64,000 nt of DNA, taken from Echinicola salinicaeni. GTDB lineage: Bacteria > Bacteroidota > Bacteroidia > Cytophagales > Cyclobacteriaceae. Below, in pieces: positions 27,147 through 35,201 of this stretch (positions within the stretch are counted from its first letter, which is position 1; every line of letters starts with the position of its first letter). The stretch covers positions 558,001-622,000 of the forward strand of contig NZ_JACODZ010000001.1 of NCBI RefSeq assembly GCF_014280965.1. Direction: 5' to 3'. Under the pieces are notes generated by a model. It saw only the letters and a list, made by a program, of their open reading frames with translations. It searched no databases and was not told the origin of the DNA. The translations under genes and the position numbers were made by a program.

Positions 27147-28046
27147 TTATCTAGCTCCTGCAATATCCATTTTCATGGTGTAGACAGCGTTGCTGGCTGT
27201 AATGAAAAGGGTTTTTCTGTCTTTTCCGCCAAAGGTGACATTAGCAGTCCACTTTTGGGGAATGGGAATATGTCCTATTTGTTCTCCTTTGGGATTAAAG
27301 ATGGTGACCCCATTGCCGGTGAGGTAAACATTTCCTTTTTCATCGATGGTCATGCCATCCGATCCCATTGAAACGAAGCGTGCTGGTTCTCCCAGTTCTC
27401 CGTTATTTTTCACGGCATATCTATAGGTTTTTTTATCACCAATATCAGCAATATAAAGTGTCTTGCCGTCCTTTGTTCCAATAATACCATTTGGTCTTAC
27501 AAAGTGGTCTGCCACTATCTTTACTTCCTGTCCATCAGGACTTCGATAATAGACACGCTGGCTATCCATGTCCATTTCTGTTCTTTTCCAATAGGGCCTT
27601 TGATAATAAGGATCAGTAAAGTAAATTCCTCCTTTTTTGTCCACCCAGAGGTCGTTTGGGCCATTGAAGTTTTTGGAATTATAGCCATCTACCAAAACTG
27701 TTACCGCTTTGTTCTTATCAATTTGCCAAAGTTGGAAATTTTCATCAGCGCAGGCCAACAGCTTGCCTTGATTGTCAAAATAGAGTCCATTGGCACGACC
27801 AGCGTTTTCCATATAGGTATTTACTTCACCGGTTTCAGCTGACCAACGGTGGATGCTGTTATTGGGTTGGTCCGTGAAATATACATCCCCATTGGGAGCT
27901 ACTGCGGGGCCTTCAGTAAAGGCAAAATCTTCTGCTATGAGTTTTGGACTTGTGTCCTTAGGAAAAAGATTTTTCTCCGAAGTTTTGCAGGAAAACATTA
28001 AGGAACAAATAGTGATAATAAGAAGTGGTCTGATTTTCATTTGCAA
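27147..28046 (-). CDS. SMP-30/gluconolactonase family lipoprotein
   Basis: A 299-residue six-bladed propeller hydrolase of the SMP-30/gluconolactonase/LRE family, which opens sugar lactones. The signal peptide ends in SLMFSC (Cys20), suggesting a lipoprotein. Blade motifs include TEGPAVAPNGDVYFTD, GRANGLYFDNQGKLL, NGPNDLWVDKKGGIYFTDP and RPNGIIGTKDGKTLYIAD. The glutamate of TEGP and the asparagine and aspartate in the NGPNDLW and later segments fit the metal site. An ATG two codons in (28040) is an equally good start. It lies downstream of gpsA on the same strand, with a weak hairpin between. Confidence 0.88.
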   Translation of the reverse strand: MQMKIRPLLIITICSLMFSCKTSEKNLFPKDTSPKLIAEDFAFTEGPAVAPNGDVYFTDQPNNSIHRWSAETGEVNTYMENAGRANGLYFDNQGKLLACADENFQLWQIDKNKAVTVLVDGYNSKNFNGPNDLWVDKKGGIYFTDPYYQRPYWKRTEMDMDSQRVYYRSPDGQEVKIVADHFVRPNGIIGTKDGKTLYIADIGDKKTYRYAVKNNGELGEPARFVSMGSDGMTIDEKGNVYLTGNGVTIFNPKGEQIGHIPIPQKWTANVTFGGKDRKTLFITASNAVYTMKMDIAGAR

Positions 28047-28061
28047 GGTCTTTTGGGTATT

Positions 28062-28093
28062 AAAAAGCCCAGTCCCAAACTATGATGGAACTG
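28062..28093 (-). terminator. Possible weak terminator after gpsA
   Basis: On the minus strand CAGTTCC and GGGACTG can pair (one G-U) with a 10-base loop, followed by GGC and five T. Confidence 0.45.
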
Positions 28094-28104
28094 AACTAAG
28101 TGTT

Positions 28105-29175
28105 TTATAGAAAGTCAATGTCTACATTGAATGGGTATTTCATCAGATAATGCAGGGCGTCCTCTACTTTAAAGCCTTCAAAAAGCACTTTATATAGGTT
28201 TTCAGTGATAGGGGCTCTCATGCCAGATCCCTCCAAAAAGGTTTTCATCAGTTTGACGGTATTGATGCCTTCTGCCACTTCCTCCATACTATTGTTAATT
28301 TCTTCCAAGCTTTCACCTTGGGCAAGTCGGTAGCCAACGGTATAATTCCGAGAAAGTGTGGAGCTGCAGGTGGCCACTAAATCGCCAATTCCTGCCAAAC
28401 CTATAAAAGATTGTGTTTGCCCGCCTAAAGCATTGCCTAGGTGGATTAATTCTACCATTCCCCTAGAGATCAATAGGCCTCTGGCATTTTCCCCCAATCC
28501 AAGTCCTGCCAATGCCCCAGAAGCAATAGCTATGGTGTTTTTTAGTACTCCACTCAACTCTACCCCAATGATGTCCTGATTTCCATAAACCTGAAATTTA
28601 TCGGAACGCAAAAGCCGTTGCCCTTCAAGGATAACCTCATTGAAGCGGCTGGCAACCACGGTGGCAGCAGGTTGACCTTTCGAAAGTTCTTTTGCCAAAT
28701 TGGGCCCTGCCAAGCATCCTACCCTTACGACCACCGTTTCATTTAAAATGACCTCACTCATGGTGCAGATGTTTTCCCTTTTGATTCGGTTGACATCTTC
28801 CAAGCTTTTCCCGTCAGGTAAGTTTAATGCTAGTCCTTTTGTGCCATGGATCAGGATGTGATAGGGGTGTAGAAAGGGAGCAAACTTTTGCATGACCTCC
28901 CGAAAACCAGAAGAGGAAACCACAGGAAACATTACCTCACATGAATCACAAATCAATTCTGGATCAGTGGTGGCGCTGATGTTTTCATGAAGGGTTCTTC
29001 CTTCAACGGTATGTTTTTGGTTGATTTCATCAACGATTTCCTGCTTTCGGGCATAGACGATTACCTTGCTTTTGGCAGCCAGTATATTCGCAATGGCAGT
29101 GCCGAAACTGCCTATTCCAATGACTCCAACGGGCTTGTCAGAATTATTTGAAGAGTTTTTCAAGGTCATAACCAT
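28105..29175 (-). CDS. gpsA: NAD(P)H-dependent glycerol-3-phosphate dehydrogenase
   Basis: A 356-residue dehydrogenase that reduces dihydroxyacetone phosphate to sn-glycerol-3-phosphate, the backbone for phospholipids. The Rossmann motif VGVIGIGSFGTAIA is at about 16-29. The substrate loop GTKGL, the GCLAGPNLAKE segment, and the catalytic region VELSGVLKNTIAIASG (with the conserved lysine) are present. GLAGIGDLVATCSSTLSRNYTVG is the C-terminal signature. It overlaps the acyltransferase gene upstream by 32 bp, so the two steps of phospholipid synthesis are coupled. An ATG two codons in (29169) is an alternative start. Confidence 0.95.
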   Translation of the reverse strand: MVMTLKNSSNNSDKPVGVIGIGSFGTAIANILAAKSKVIVYARKQEIVDEINQKHTVEGRTLHENISATTDPELICDSCEVMFPVVSSSGFREVMQKFAPFLHPYHILIHGTKGLALNLPDGKSLEDVNRIKRENICTMSEVILNETVVVRVGCLAGPNLAKELSKGQPAATVVASRFNEVILEGQRLLRSDKFQVYGNQDIIGVELSGVLKNTIAIASGALAGLGLGENARGLLISRGMVELIHLGNALGGQTQSFIGLAGIGDLVATCSSTLSRNYTVGYRLAQGESLEEINNSMEEVAEGINTVKLMKTFLEGSGMRAPITENLYKVLFEGFKVEDALHYLMKYPFNVDIDFL

Positions 29176-30844
29176 CGAGTCTGTTGTGATAAAAATATAA
29201 TAGGCTCATATCTTGGGTAGTGATTTGCCCTTCTTGGGTTTTGATCAAGGGACGTTTTGCATGGTACATACCTACATTGGAGAGGCCATGATTAATGATA
29301 TCATCCAGACCTTGTTTGAGGTGGGGAGCCACATGGACCAGTCCCTCACTTCTTATCTCCATGATCCGGTTAAGCACTCTTTGGCATTCAGACCTAAAAT
29401 CACTGTATTCTAAAATTAGATCTTCTTCAGGGAGTCTCAACAAGCTAAAAAGATCCATTTTATTATTGTTTTTCTTGATCATCTCAAAAGCCGTAAAGGC
29501 TACTAAATGACTACTGAAGATCCTGTTGATCTTATGGTATTCCTCAACAATCCTTTCTCCTAATTTTTGGGTGTATACCTCTTCGCGTTGCGGGTCCTCA
29601 GTAACTTTTCCATTGGAAATAAAGTAATCCCTGCAATCTATGATTCTGTCATCCTTGTCCAGGCTGTTTCCTTCCTTGTCTACATAATTGCCTAGAATGT
29701 CCATGGCTTTACCAATAGAAACAGAAATATCTGAACCCTTGGTAAAGAACTTTACTAAGAATTTGGAGATTTTATAAGAGGTGGAAAATTCGTCAGTTTC
29801 CTTATAATATCGTTCCTGACCAGTAAGACTAAGGTGTTCTTTGATCAGACTAGGAGCCTCCAAGACAAAATGGTAATTGATGGTTACGGGAACAATAAAT
29901 ACCTTGCCACCAATATCATTTAGGCCTTTTTCATAGTTGGCTCTTTGAGCGCCTATGGCAGTACTTAGAAGACCTAGCTTAAGTTTGGATTCTATTTTCC
30001 CACTTCTAGAGCGAGTACCACCAGGGAAGAATAAGCTATGACATCCAAACTGGATTGCCTCGCTGGAGTAGGTCTTCAAGGTTTCTAGGTAGATCAGGTT
30101 TTTCTTTCTGCGGTCCACCTTATAAGCACCCAAGGCATCCATAAAGTAGGCAAAGATCTGGATGTTAAAGAGGTTTAGTCCTGCGCCATATATAAAAGGA
30201 GGCATGCCCAATGTACTGATGGTCCAGCCAATGAGAATACTGTCAAGGTTGCTGAAATGGGTGGGAACCATGACTACCGTCCCCTTTGATGCTAAATTTC
30301 TGATTTGTTCAGTTTCTCCTATAATCTGGATTTTGTCCTCCAGGCTATATTGCTTGCTGAATATGGACATCAATCCTTTCACCCTACCTGCATTCAATAA
30401 TCGGGAAAAGCCGAAGGTGACTATTTTTCTGGTTGCTTTATAATGGCTGTGTTTGAAATTACTGGCGATTTCCTCTGCATATCGGGAAGTGATATTGTCC
30501 AGAATTTCATGATAACCTTTCTTTTTTGATTCCTCGGAGCCATTGGTCTCCGAAGAAAGCTGCACTAAAGCAGATTTTACATTGGCCCAAAAATCATCTT
30601 CATCATCTGGGTCAACCAGCCAAGGATTTTGTTTGATGCGTAGTTTTTCCCTGTATAGTGTGGTCTCTAGTTCCTCTTTGAGGAGTTCTATATTGTTGCC
30701 CGTAATATTGATGACGCTATCTTTACTGTGAGAAGCGATTCTCTGCACGAATTCTTTTCGGCTTTTGGATAGCTTCACCACTGGCCACTCATCTTTTTGA
30801 GGAAGAATCGGGTCGTATTTGTGTTTGATATAATCGTCAGTCAA
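29144..30844 (-). CDS. Glycerol-3-phosphate/1-acylglycerol-phosphate acyltransferase (PlsB-like)
   Basis: A 566-residue membrane-associated acyltransferase that probably makes lysophosphatidic or phosphatidic acid. The acyltransferase box HFSNLD (HX4D) occurs in VVMVPTHFSNLDSILIG, and the second motif is FFPGGTRSRSGKIESKLKLG. N- and C-terminal regions resemble Bacteroidota PlsB-type proteins. An in-frame TTG at 30880 lies just before a likely -7 box (30868-30875), so I prefer TTG 30844, which gives MTDDYIKHKYD. Its 3' end overlaps gpsA, whose product supplies its substrate. Which of the two acylation steps it performs is an inference. Confidence 0.85.
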   Translation of the reverse strand: MTDDYIKHKYDPILPQKDEWPVVKLSKSRKEFVQRIASHSKDSVINITGNNIELLKEELETTLYREKLRIKQNPWLVDPDDEDDFWANVKSALVQLSSETNGSEESKKKGYHEILDNITSRYAEEIASNFKHSHYKATRKIVTFGFSRLLNAGRVKGLMSIFSKQYSLEDKIQIIGETEQIRNLASKGTVVMVPTHFSNLDSILIGWTISTLGMPPFIYGAGLNLFNIQIFAYFMDALGAYKVDRRKKNLIYLETLKTYSSEAIQFGCHSLFFPGGTRSRSGKIESKLKLGLLSTAIGAQRANYEKGLNDIGGKVFIVPVTINYHFVLEAPSLIKEHLSLTGQERYYKETDEFSTSYKISKFLVKFFTKGSDISVSIGKAMDILGNYVDKEGNSLDKDDRIIDCRDYFISNGKVTEDPQREEVYTQKLGERIVEEYHKINRIFSSHLVAFTAFEMIKKNNNKMDLFSLLRLPEEDLILEYSDFRSECQRVLNRIMEIRSEGLVHVAPHLKQGLDDIINHGLSNVGMYHAKRPLIKTQEGQITTQDMSLLYFYHNRLDGYDLEKLFK

Positions 30845-30867
30845 TGGAAATAATTTTGTTGATTTTT

Positions 30868-30875
30868 CAAAGATA
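30868..30875 (-). promoter_or_regulatory. Bacteroidota -7 box TATCTTTG upstream of the acyltransferase-gpsA operon
   Basis: On the minus strand TATCTTTG is an exact TANNTTTG match. It lies between the TTG at 30880 and the TTG at 30844, and so supports the downstream start. No clear -33 TTG is seen. Confidence 0.45.
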
Positions 30876-31005
30876 AACAAAAATTGAAGCTTTGATAGTA
30901 AGGAGAACTAATAAGCTAATGAAAACAAAAAAGGGATTTCAGCATGCCTTAATGAAGATTTTTTAATATTTTGGATAATCTTTTACCTAATGCAAAACTT
31001 GTCCC

Positions 31006-31926
31006 TTGATTACGCCCAAGTTAGCCCTTGTAATTTTATCGTTTTTGTTCTTTTCTGTGCCAATAGTTAATGCGCAGAAAGCAGCTGATGTGATTAACAA
31101 GCATGAGGTGTTTCTGCAGTTTGATAATGATGCGTTTGCTTTTTCTCGCTTTGACCGTTATTACACCAATGGGCTTTTCGTTGGTTATAATTATCTTTTA
31201 AATGAGCGGTCAAGACTCAAATTTAATTTGTCCCAACAAATCTTTACACCACAGAAGTATACCAGGACAGAGTTGAAATATTATGATCGGCCCTATGCAG
31301 GTGTTTTATATGGAGCAGGAAGTTTTCAATATTTTGTGAAAAAAGCTTGGTTTGAAGGGGAGTTGATGCTGGGGAAGATAGGTCCAGGCTCAAAGGCTGA
31401 GGATGTTCAGGTTTGGTATCATCAAATTTTTGGTTTTCCTGAGCCTAAAGGTTGGCGTTATCAAATTCAGAGTGGAGGGTTAATTAATCTAAAAGTCAAA
31501 TCTGCCTATAATTTGATAGCTACAAAGCGTTTTGATTTTTGGCTAAACGGATCAGCGGCTTTGGGAAATTATGACAGGAGCTTGCAGTTGGGGCCATCCA
31601 TTAGGCTGGGGAAGTTTTTGCCGGGTGAGCAAAGTTATATTTCTGGATCTCGATTAGGAGCCAAAGGTGATAAAGAGTTTTATCTGCATATGGGGACATT
31701 GTTTAAAAGGGTATATTGGAATGCAACTTTGCAGGGTACTGATCATGTGTCTAAGTGGAATCTGGTAACCATGGACCCTAAGCGTTTAGTCAATGAATTT
31801 TTTGCAGAGCTTGTTTTAGGCTATCCTAGATTTGGGTTTTCCTATAGGTTTTTTTACCGTACTCGGGAAACTCAGACTGCAAGTGGACAGTATTTAGGGA
31901 GTTTGAGGTTTTCCTACCTCTTTTAG
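31006..31926 (+). CDS. LpxR-family lipid A deacylase
   Basis: A 306-residue outer-membrane barrel enzyme of the LpxR family (DUF2219), which removes the 3'-acyloxyacyl chain of lipid A. The signal peptide ends at IVNAQ (about 24). The active-site elements of the family are visible: Asn41-Asp42 in QFDNDAF, Thr54 in YYTNG, and His139 in VWYHQIFG. The C-terminus SGQYLGSLRFSYLF is a barrel end. TTG 31006 is the start that gives a full signal peptide. It stands alone in the divergent region next to the phospholipid genes. Confidence 0.85.
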   Translation: MITPKLALVILSFLFFSVPIVNAQKAADVINKHEVFLQFDNDAFAFSRFDRYYTNGLFVGYNYLLNERSRLKFNLSQQIFTPQKYTRTELKYYDRPYAGVLYGAGSFQYFVKKAWFEGELMLGKIGPGSKAEDVQVWYHQIFGFPEPKGWRYQIQSGGLINLKVKSAYNLIATKRFDFWLNGSAALGNYDRSLQLGPSIRLGKFLPGEQSYISGSRLGAKGDKEFYLHMGTLFKRVYWNATLQGTDHVSKWNLVTMDPKRLVNEFFAELVLGYPRFGFSYRFFYRTRETQTASGQYLGSLRFSYLF

Positions 31927-32031
31927 ATTTCTTCCCATAGGTTATAAAAACCAATTTGTTGTAGTGAATAAACGTGTCCTCCATTTTGTCAATGGCATAT
32001 TTGATTGTATTATTGCATCACCAAAGACGTA

Positions 32032-33006
32032 ATGAAACCAGACCTCCAACAAATACAAGCACCTATAGCATCGGAAATGACCGACTTCGAAAAGAAGTTC
32101 CGTTCTTTTATGAAGAGCAAGGTCAAACTTTTAGATCATATCACCAGCTATATTGTCAAAAGGAAAGGGAAGCAAATGCGACCTATGTTTGTTTTTTTGA
32201 CTGCTGGAGTGACAGGAGGTATCTCGGAGTCTACCTATAGAGGTGCTGCACTGATTGAATTGTTGCATACTGCTACCCTGGTGCATGATGATGTGGTGGA
32301 TGATGCCAATTACCGTCGTGGTTTTTTCTCTGTAAATGCTTTATGGAAAAATAAGATAGCCGTTTTGGTAGGTGATTACCTCTTGTCCAGAGGCTTATTG
32401 CTAAGTGTGGATAATGGGGATTTTGAATTGCTAAAAGTGGTTTCTAATGCGGTTAGGGAAATGAGTGAAGGGGAGCTTTTGCAAATTGCCAAGGCAAGGA
32501 AGTTGGATATCACGGAAGAAGTTTATTATACCATTATACGTCAGAAAACAGCTAGTCTGATAGCTTCTTGTTGTGCTGTGGGTGCCTTGACGGCGGGAGC
32601 TGAGGAGGAAGTAGTTGAAAAGATGCGTGATTTTGGGGAGAAAGTTGGAATGGCTTTCCAGATCAAAGATGATTTGTTCGATTATGGTGAGGATGAGGTA
32701 GGAAAACCGGTAGGTATTGATATCAAAGAGAAGAAAATGACGCTGCCTTTGATCTATGCGCTCAATAATGCCAGCTGGTCAGATAAAAAGAAGATCATCT
32801 ATCTGATTCGTAATAAAAATGAAGATAAAAAGGCGGTGAATCAGGTCATTGATTTTGTAAAAACTTCAGGAGGGCTGAATTACGCAGAGGAAGTAATGAA
32901 CAAGTTTTATAGGGAGGCCTTGGGTATTCTGGCTGGTTTGCCAGATTCGGATTATAAGGTTTCTTTGGAGAACTTGGTGAAGTATACCATAGAGAGGAAG
33001 AAATAG
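32032..33006 (+). CDS. Polyprenyl (octaprenyl-type) diphosphate synthase
   Basis: A 324-residue trans-prenyltransferase that extends allylic diphosphates with IPP to make the side chain of a quinone or a similar polyprenyl chain. The first aspartate-rich motif is VHDDVVDDA near residue 86, followed by the second, FQIKDDLFDYGED, near 213. The GKQMRPMFVFLTAG segment binds IPP. I chose ATG 32032 (MKPDLQQIQ) over the upstream TTG 32005. Product length cannot be read with certainty; residues before the first motif (LLHTATLVHDD) are small, which fits long-chain products. It lies 436 bp upstream of mraZ. Confidence 0.93.
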   Translation: MKPDLQQIQAPIASEMTDFEKKFRSFMKSKVKLLDHITSYIVKRKGKQMRPMFVFLTAGVTGGISESTYRGAALIELLHTATLVHDDVVDDANYRRGFFSVNALWKNKIAVLVGDYLLSRGLLLSVDNGDFELLKVVSNAVREMSEGELLQIAKARKLDITEEVYYTIIRQKTASLIASCCAVGALTAGAEEEVVEKMRDFGEKVGMAFQIKDDLFDYGEDEVGKPVGIDIKEKKMTLPLIYALNNASWSDKKKIIYLIRNKNEDKKAVNQVIDFVKTSGGLNYAEEVMNKFYREALGILAGLPDSDYKVSLENLVKYTIERKK

Positions 33007-33357
33007 GTTTGTTTTGAGCATTTGAAAATACGTTTTGCCGTAGTTGAAGAACGTTTAATTAGATGTGTTTTTCTTTATTATGCCTCGTTTTTCATTGTTT
33101 TTTAAGTTTTAAAAAGTGAAATTTTTTGTTTTTGAAAAAATCATGGGATTTCCCCCCACTTTTTGGGAAATCATGTAATTCCCTGTAAAATTGTACTAAA
33201 ATCCACCCTAAATAAGCCTTAAATCGGCTTTTTAAGACTGTGGATACTGTTTTGTTGTTGTCTTGGTTGCTGCATAACTTGGTGAAAACCAGTTGATAGC
33301 TTTGATATTTTTTATTCATTTATTGGGAAAAATCAAACTTTTGGATACATTTATAAA
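33007..33357. other. AT-rich intergenic leader region before mraZ
   Basis: The 436-bp gap 33007-33442 ends in the MraZ operator and promoter described separately. This first part holds a hairpin GATTTCCC / GGGAAATC (33147-33154 and 33165-33172) and single TGGGA pentamers at 33144, 33164 and near 33323. I see no convincing gene; a 75-codon minus-strand frame has low-complexity Lys/Phe-rich ends and no recognisable domain. Confidence 0.5.
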
Positions 33358-33387
33358 GAAGTGGGAAAAAGTGGGGAAAGGTGGTGG
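33358..33387 (+). promoter_or_regulatory. MraZ operator: three 10-bp direct repeats
   Basis: Three tandem units GAAGTGGGAA, AAAGTGGGGA and AAGGTGGTGG occupy 33358-33387 with an exact 10-bp period. They match the known MraZ-binding pattern of TGGGN direct repeats separated by 5 bp (AAAGTGG-N3 units) found upstream of mraZ in other bacteria. They sit just upstream of the likely -33/-7 promoter and 56 bp before the mraZ ATG, as expected for autoregulation of the dcw cluster. Confidence 0.8.
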
Positions 33388-33406
33388 ATTGTGTGATTGC
33401 TTTTAT

Positions 33407-33414
33407 TACTTTTG
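33407..33414 (+). promoter_or_regulatory. -7 box TACTTTTG of the dcw cluster promoter
   Basis: TACTTTTG fits TANNTTTG and lies 29 bp before the mraZ ATG. A TTG at 33389-33391 precedes it by 15 bases, slightly short of the usual spacing. Confidence 0.55.
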
Positions 33415-33442
33415 TATTTGAACGAGACTCGATCGGAACAAC

Positions 33443-33895
33443 ATGGCAAACTTCTCTAGCGAATATTATTGCAAGCTTGACGCCAAAGGCCGTCTGGTTT
33501 TGCCTGCCAAACTAAAGGCGGCATTACCGGAGACTTATGGTAATGAGCTTGTTATGCGCAGGGGTTTTGATCCATGTTTGGTGTTATATCCTATGAATGA
33601 GTATCGCAAGTTGGACAGTCAGGTGTCTGCTTTGGATGATTTTGATGTAGATAAAAGGAGGTTCAAAAGGAATTTTTACCGTGGCAACACAGAAGTGGAG
33701 TTGGATTCTACTGGTCGCTTTTTAATTCCTAAACCTTTGTTGAGGTTTGCTGATATCACCAAAGAAGTGGTAGTCGTTGGTATGGGTAAGACCATTGAGA
33801 TTTGGGATCCGGAGAGATATGAAGATTATCTTATCCAAGATCCTGAAGTTTTTGCAAGTGAAGCTAAGAAATATTTGTCCAATACAAACAAATGA
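33443..33895 (+). CDS. mraZ: Transcriptional regulator MraZ
   Basis: A 150-residue DNA-binding protein made of two SpoVT-AbrB-like halves, each with a DxxxR motif: DAKGRLVLP near residue 13 and DSTGRFLIP near residue 90. MraZ is the first gene of most dcw clusters and represses its own promoter. The length is normal. Three repeats of the expected operator lie directly upstream. The stop shares ATGA with rsmH. Confidence 0.97.
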   Translation: MANFSSEYYCKLDAKGRLVLPAKLKAALPETYGNELVMRRGFDPCLVLYPMNEYRKLDSQVSALDDFDVDKRRFKRNFYRGNTEVELDSTGRFLIPKPLLRFADITKEVVVVGMGKTIEIWDPERYEDYLIQDPEVFASEAKKYLSNTNK

Positions 33896-34800
33896 GTGAG
33901 AGCGAATACCATATTCCCGTAATGCTCCTACAGTGCATTGAGGGCTTGGCTATACGTCCTGATGGCGTATATATTGATTTGACCTTTGGTGGTGGAGGAC
34001 ATTCAAAAGAAATACTTAAGCACTTGGGGCCTGAAGGGCACCTGTATGGCTTTGATCAGGATGATGATGCGGCTAGAAATGCTTTGGAGCATCCCAACTT
34101 CACTTTTGTGCAGGCTAATTTCAGGGACCTAAAGCGTTACCTCAGGTTGTATGGGGTAAGCCAAGTGGATGGTATTTTGGCGGATCTTGGGATTTCCTCC
34201 CACCAAATTGATGAGCCTAGCAGAGGGTTCTCAACCCGTTTTGATGGGGACTTGGATATGAGAATGAATCAACTTGGTAGTGTTACTGCCAAGGATGTAT
34301 TAAATACTTATGAGGAGGAAAAGCTTCATAAGGTTTTCGGTATATATGGGGAAGTGAAAAATGCAAAGTCGCTTGCCCAGGCGGTGGTTTCAGAAAGGGC
34401 TAATCAGCCTTTTGAAACCATAGAGCAGTTTAAGCAGCTATTGCAAAAGTTAGCTCCTCGAAACAGGGAGTTTAAATATTTTGCACAGGTGTTCCAGGCA
34501 TTGCGGATAGAGGTAAACGATGAGATGGGAGCTTTGGAAGATATGTTGTATCAGACGGTGGAGGTTTTGAAGCCGGGGGGGAGATTGGTTGTTATGAGCT
34601 ACCATTCCCTTGAGGACCGTATGGTGAAGAATTTTATCAACAAGGGAAAACTACAGGGAGAGGTAGAAAAGGATTTCTATGGCAACCTTATTAGACCCTT
34701 GGAGCCGGTGAGCAGAAAGGCTATTCAGGCAAGTCCTGAAGAAGTCGCTGTCAACAACCGTGCGCGAAGTGCTAAGTTGAGGATTGCAAAAAAATTGTAG
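33892..34800 (+). CDS. rsmH: 16S rRNA (cytosine(1402)-N(4))-methyltransferase RsmH
   Basis: A 302-residue SAM-dependent methyltransferase (also called MraW) that N4-methylates C1402 of 16S rRNA in the ribosomal P site. The N-terminal HIPVMLLQCIEGL, the SAM motif VYIDLTFGGGGHSKEIL, GILADLGISSHQID with the RGFSTRFDGDLDMRM segment, and the C-terminal VMSYHSLEDRMVKNF and NNRARSAKLRIA are all diagnostic. The ATG overlaps the mraZ stop by 4 bp. Confidence 0.97.
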   Translation: MSESEYHIPVMLLQCIEGLAIRPDGVYIDLTFGGGGHSKEILKHLGPEGHLYGFDQDDDAARNALEHPNFTFVQANFRDLKRYLRLYGVSQVDGILADLGISSHQIDEPSRGFSTRFDGDLDMRMNQLGSVTAKDVLNTYEEEKLHKVFGIYGEVKNAKSLAQAVVSERANQPFETIEQFKQLLQKLAPRNREFKYFAQVFQALRIEVNDEMGALEDMLYQTVEVLKPGGRLVVMSYHSLEDRMVKNFINKGKLQGEVEKDFYGNLIRPLEPVSRKAIQASPEEVAVNNRARSAKLRIAKKL

Positions 34801-34802
34801 TC

Positions 34803-35201
34803 ATGGAGGGAAATTCTTTCAAGAAAAAAATTAAAAGAGGGGCCAATGAATCTAGAAGGTCGGGGAACCCTGGTGGAGGGAATAACCTCTTTTCATTTAT
34901 AGACAAAAAGTTCAAGATCAGTGATTGGCTTGGAGAAGGAATCCCGGTAAGGTTGGTGCCTCCTTTTTTGTATGCGGCCTTTTTGGCACTGATTTATATC
35001 TGGTCCAATCACAAGGCCGAAAGTACGATTCGTGAAATCGAAAAGCTGCAGCAGGAAGTGGAAGATCTTAGGGCTGATGTCACCACGCTTGAAGCTGAAT
35101 ATATGTTTAGTAGCAAGCAGTCTGAAGTGGCCAAAAAAATTGAAGTGTTAAATATTTACGAAATAGAGGAACCTCCAAAAAAGATTATAGTAGATAAATG
35201 A
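34803..35201 (+). CDS. ftsL: FtsL-like cell division protein
   Basis: A 132-residue bitopic membrane protein in the usual ftsL position between rsmH and ftsI. A basic, Gly-rich cytoplasmic tail (1-50) precedes one membrane helix (about 51-68) and a short coiled coil (about 71-100) in the periplasm. FtsL proteins diverge greatly, so the call rests on topology and position. Its partners would be FtsQ and FtsI/FtsW. The stop overlaps the ftsI ATG by 4 bp. Confidence 0.8.
   Translation: MEGNSFKKKIKRGANESRRSGNPGGGNNLFSFIDKKFKISDWLGEGIPVRLVPPFLYAAFLALIYIWSNHKAESTIREIEKLQQEVEDLRADVTTLEAEYMFSSKQSEVAKKIEVLNIYEIEEPPKKIIVDK

Noticed and set aside
33092-33319. 75-codon minus-strand frame in the gap before mraZ
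   Set aside because: No domain or ribosome site, Lys/Phe-rich ends, and it overlaps a likely hairpin; the region is better explained as the mraZ leader.
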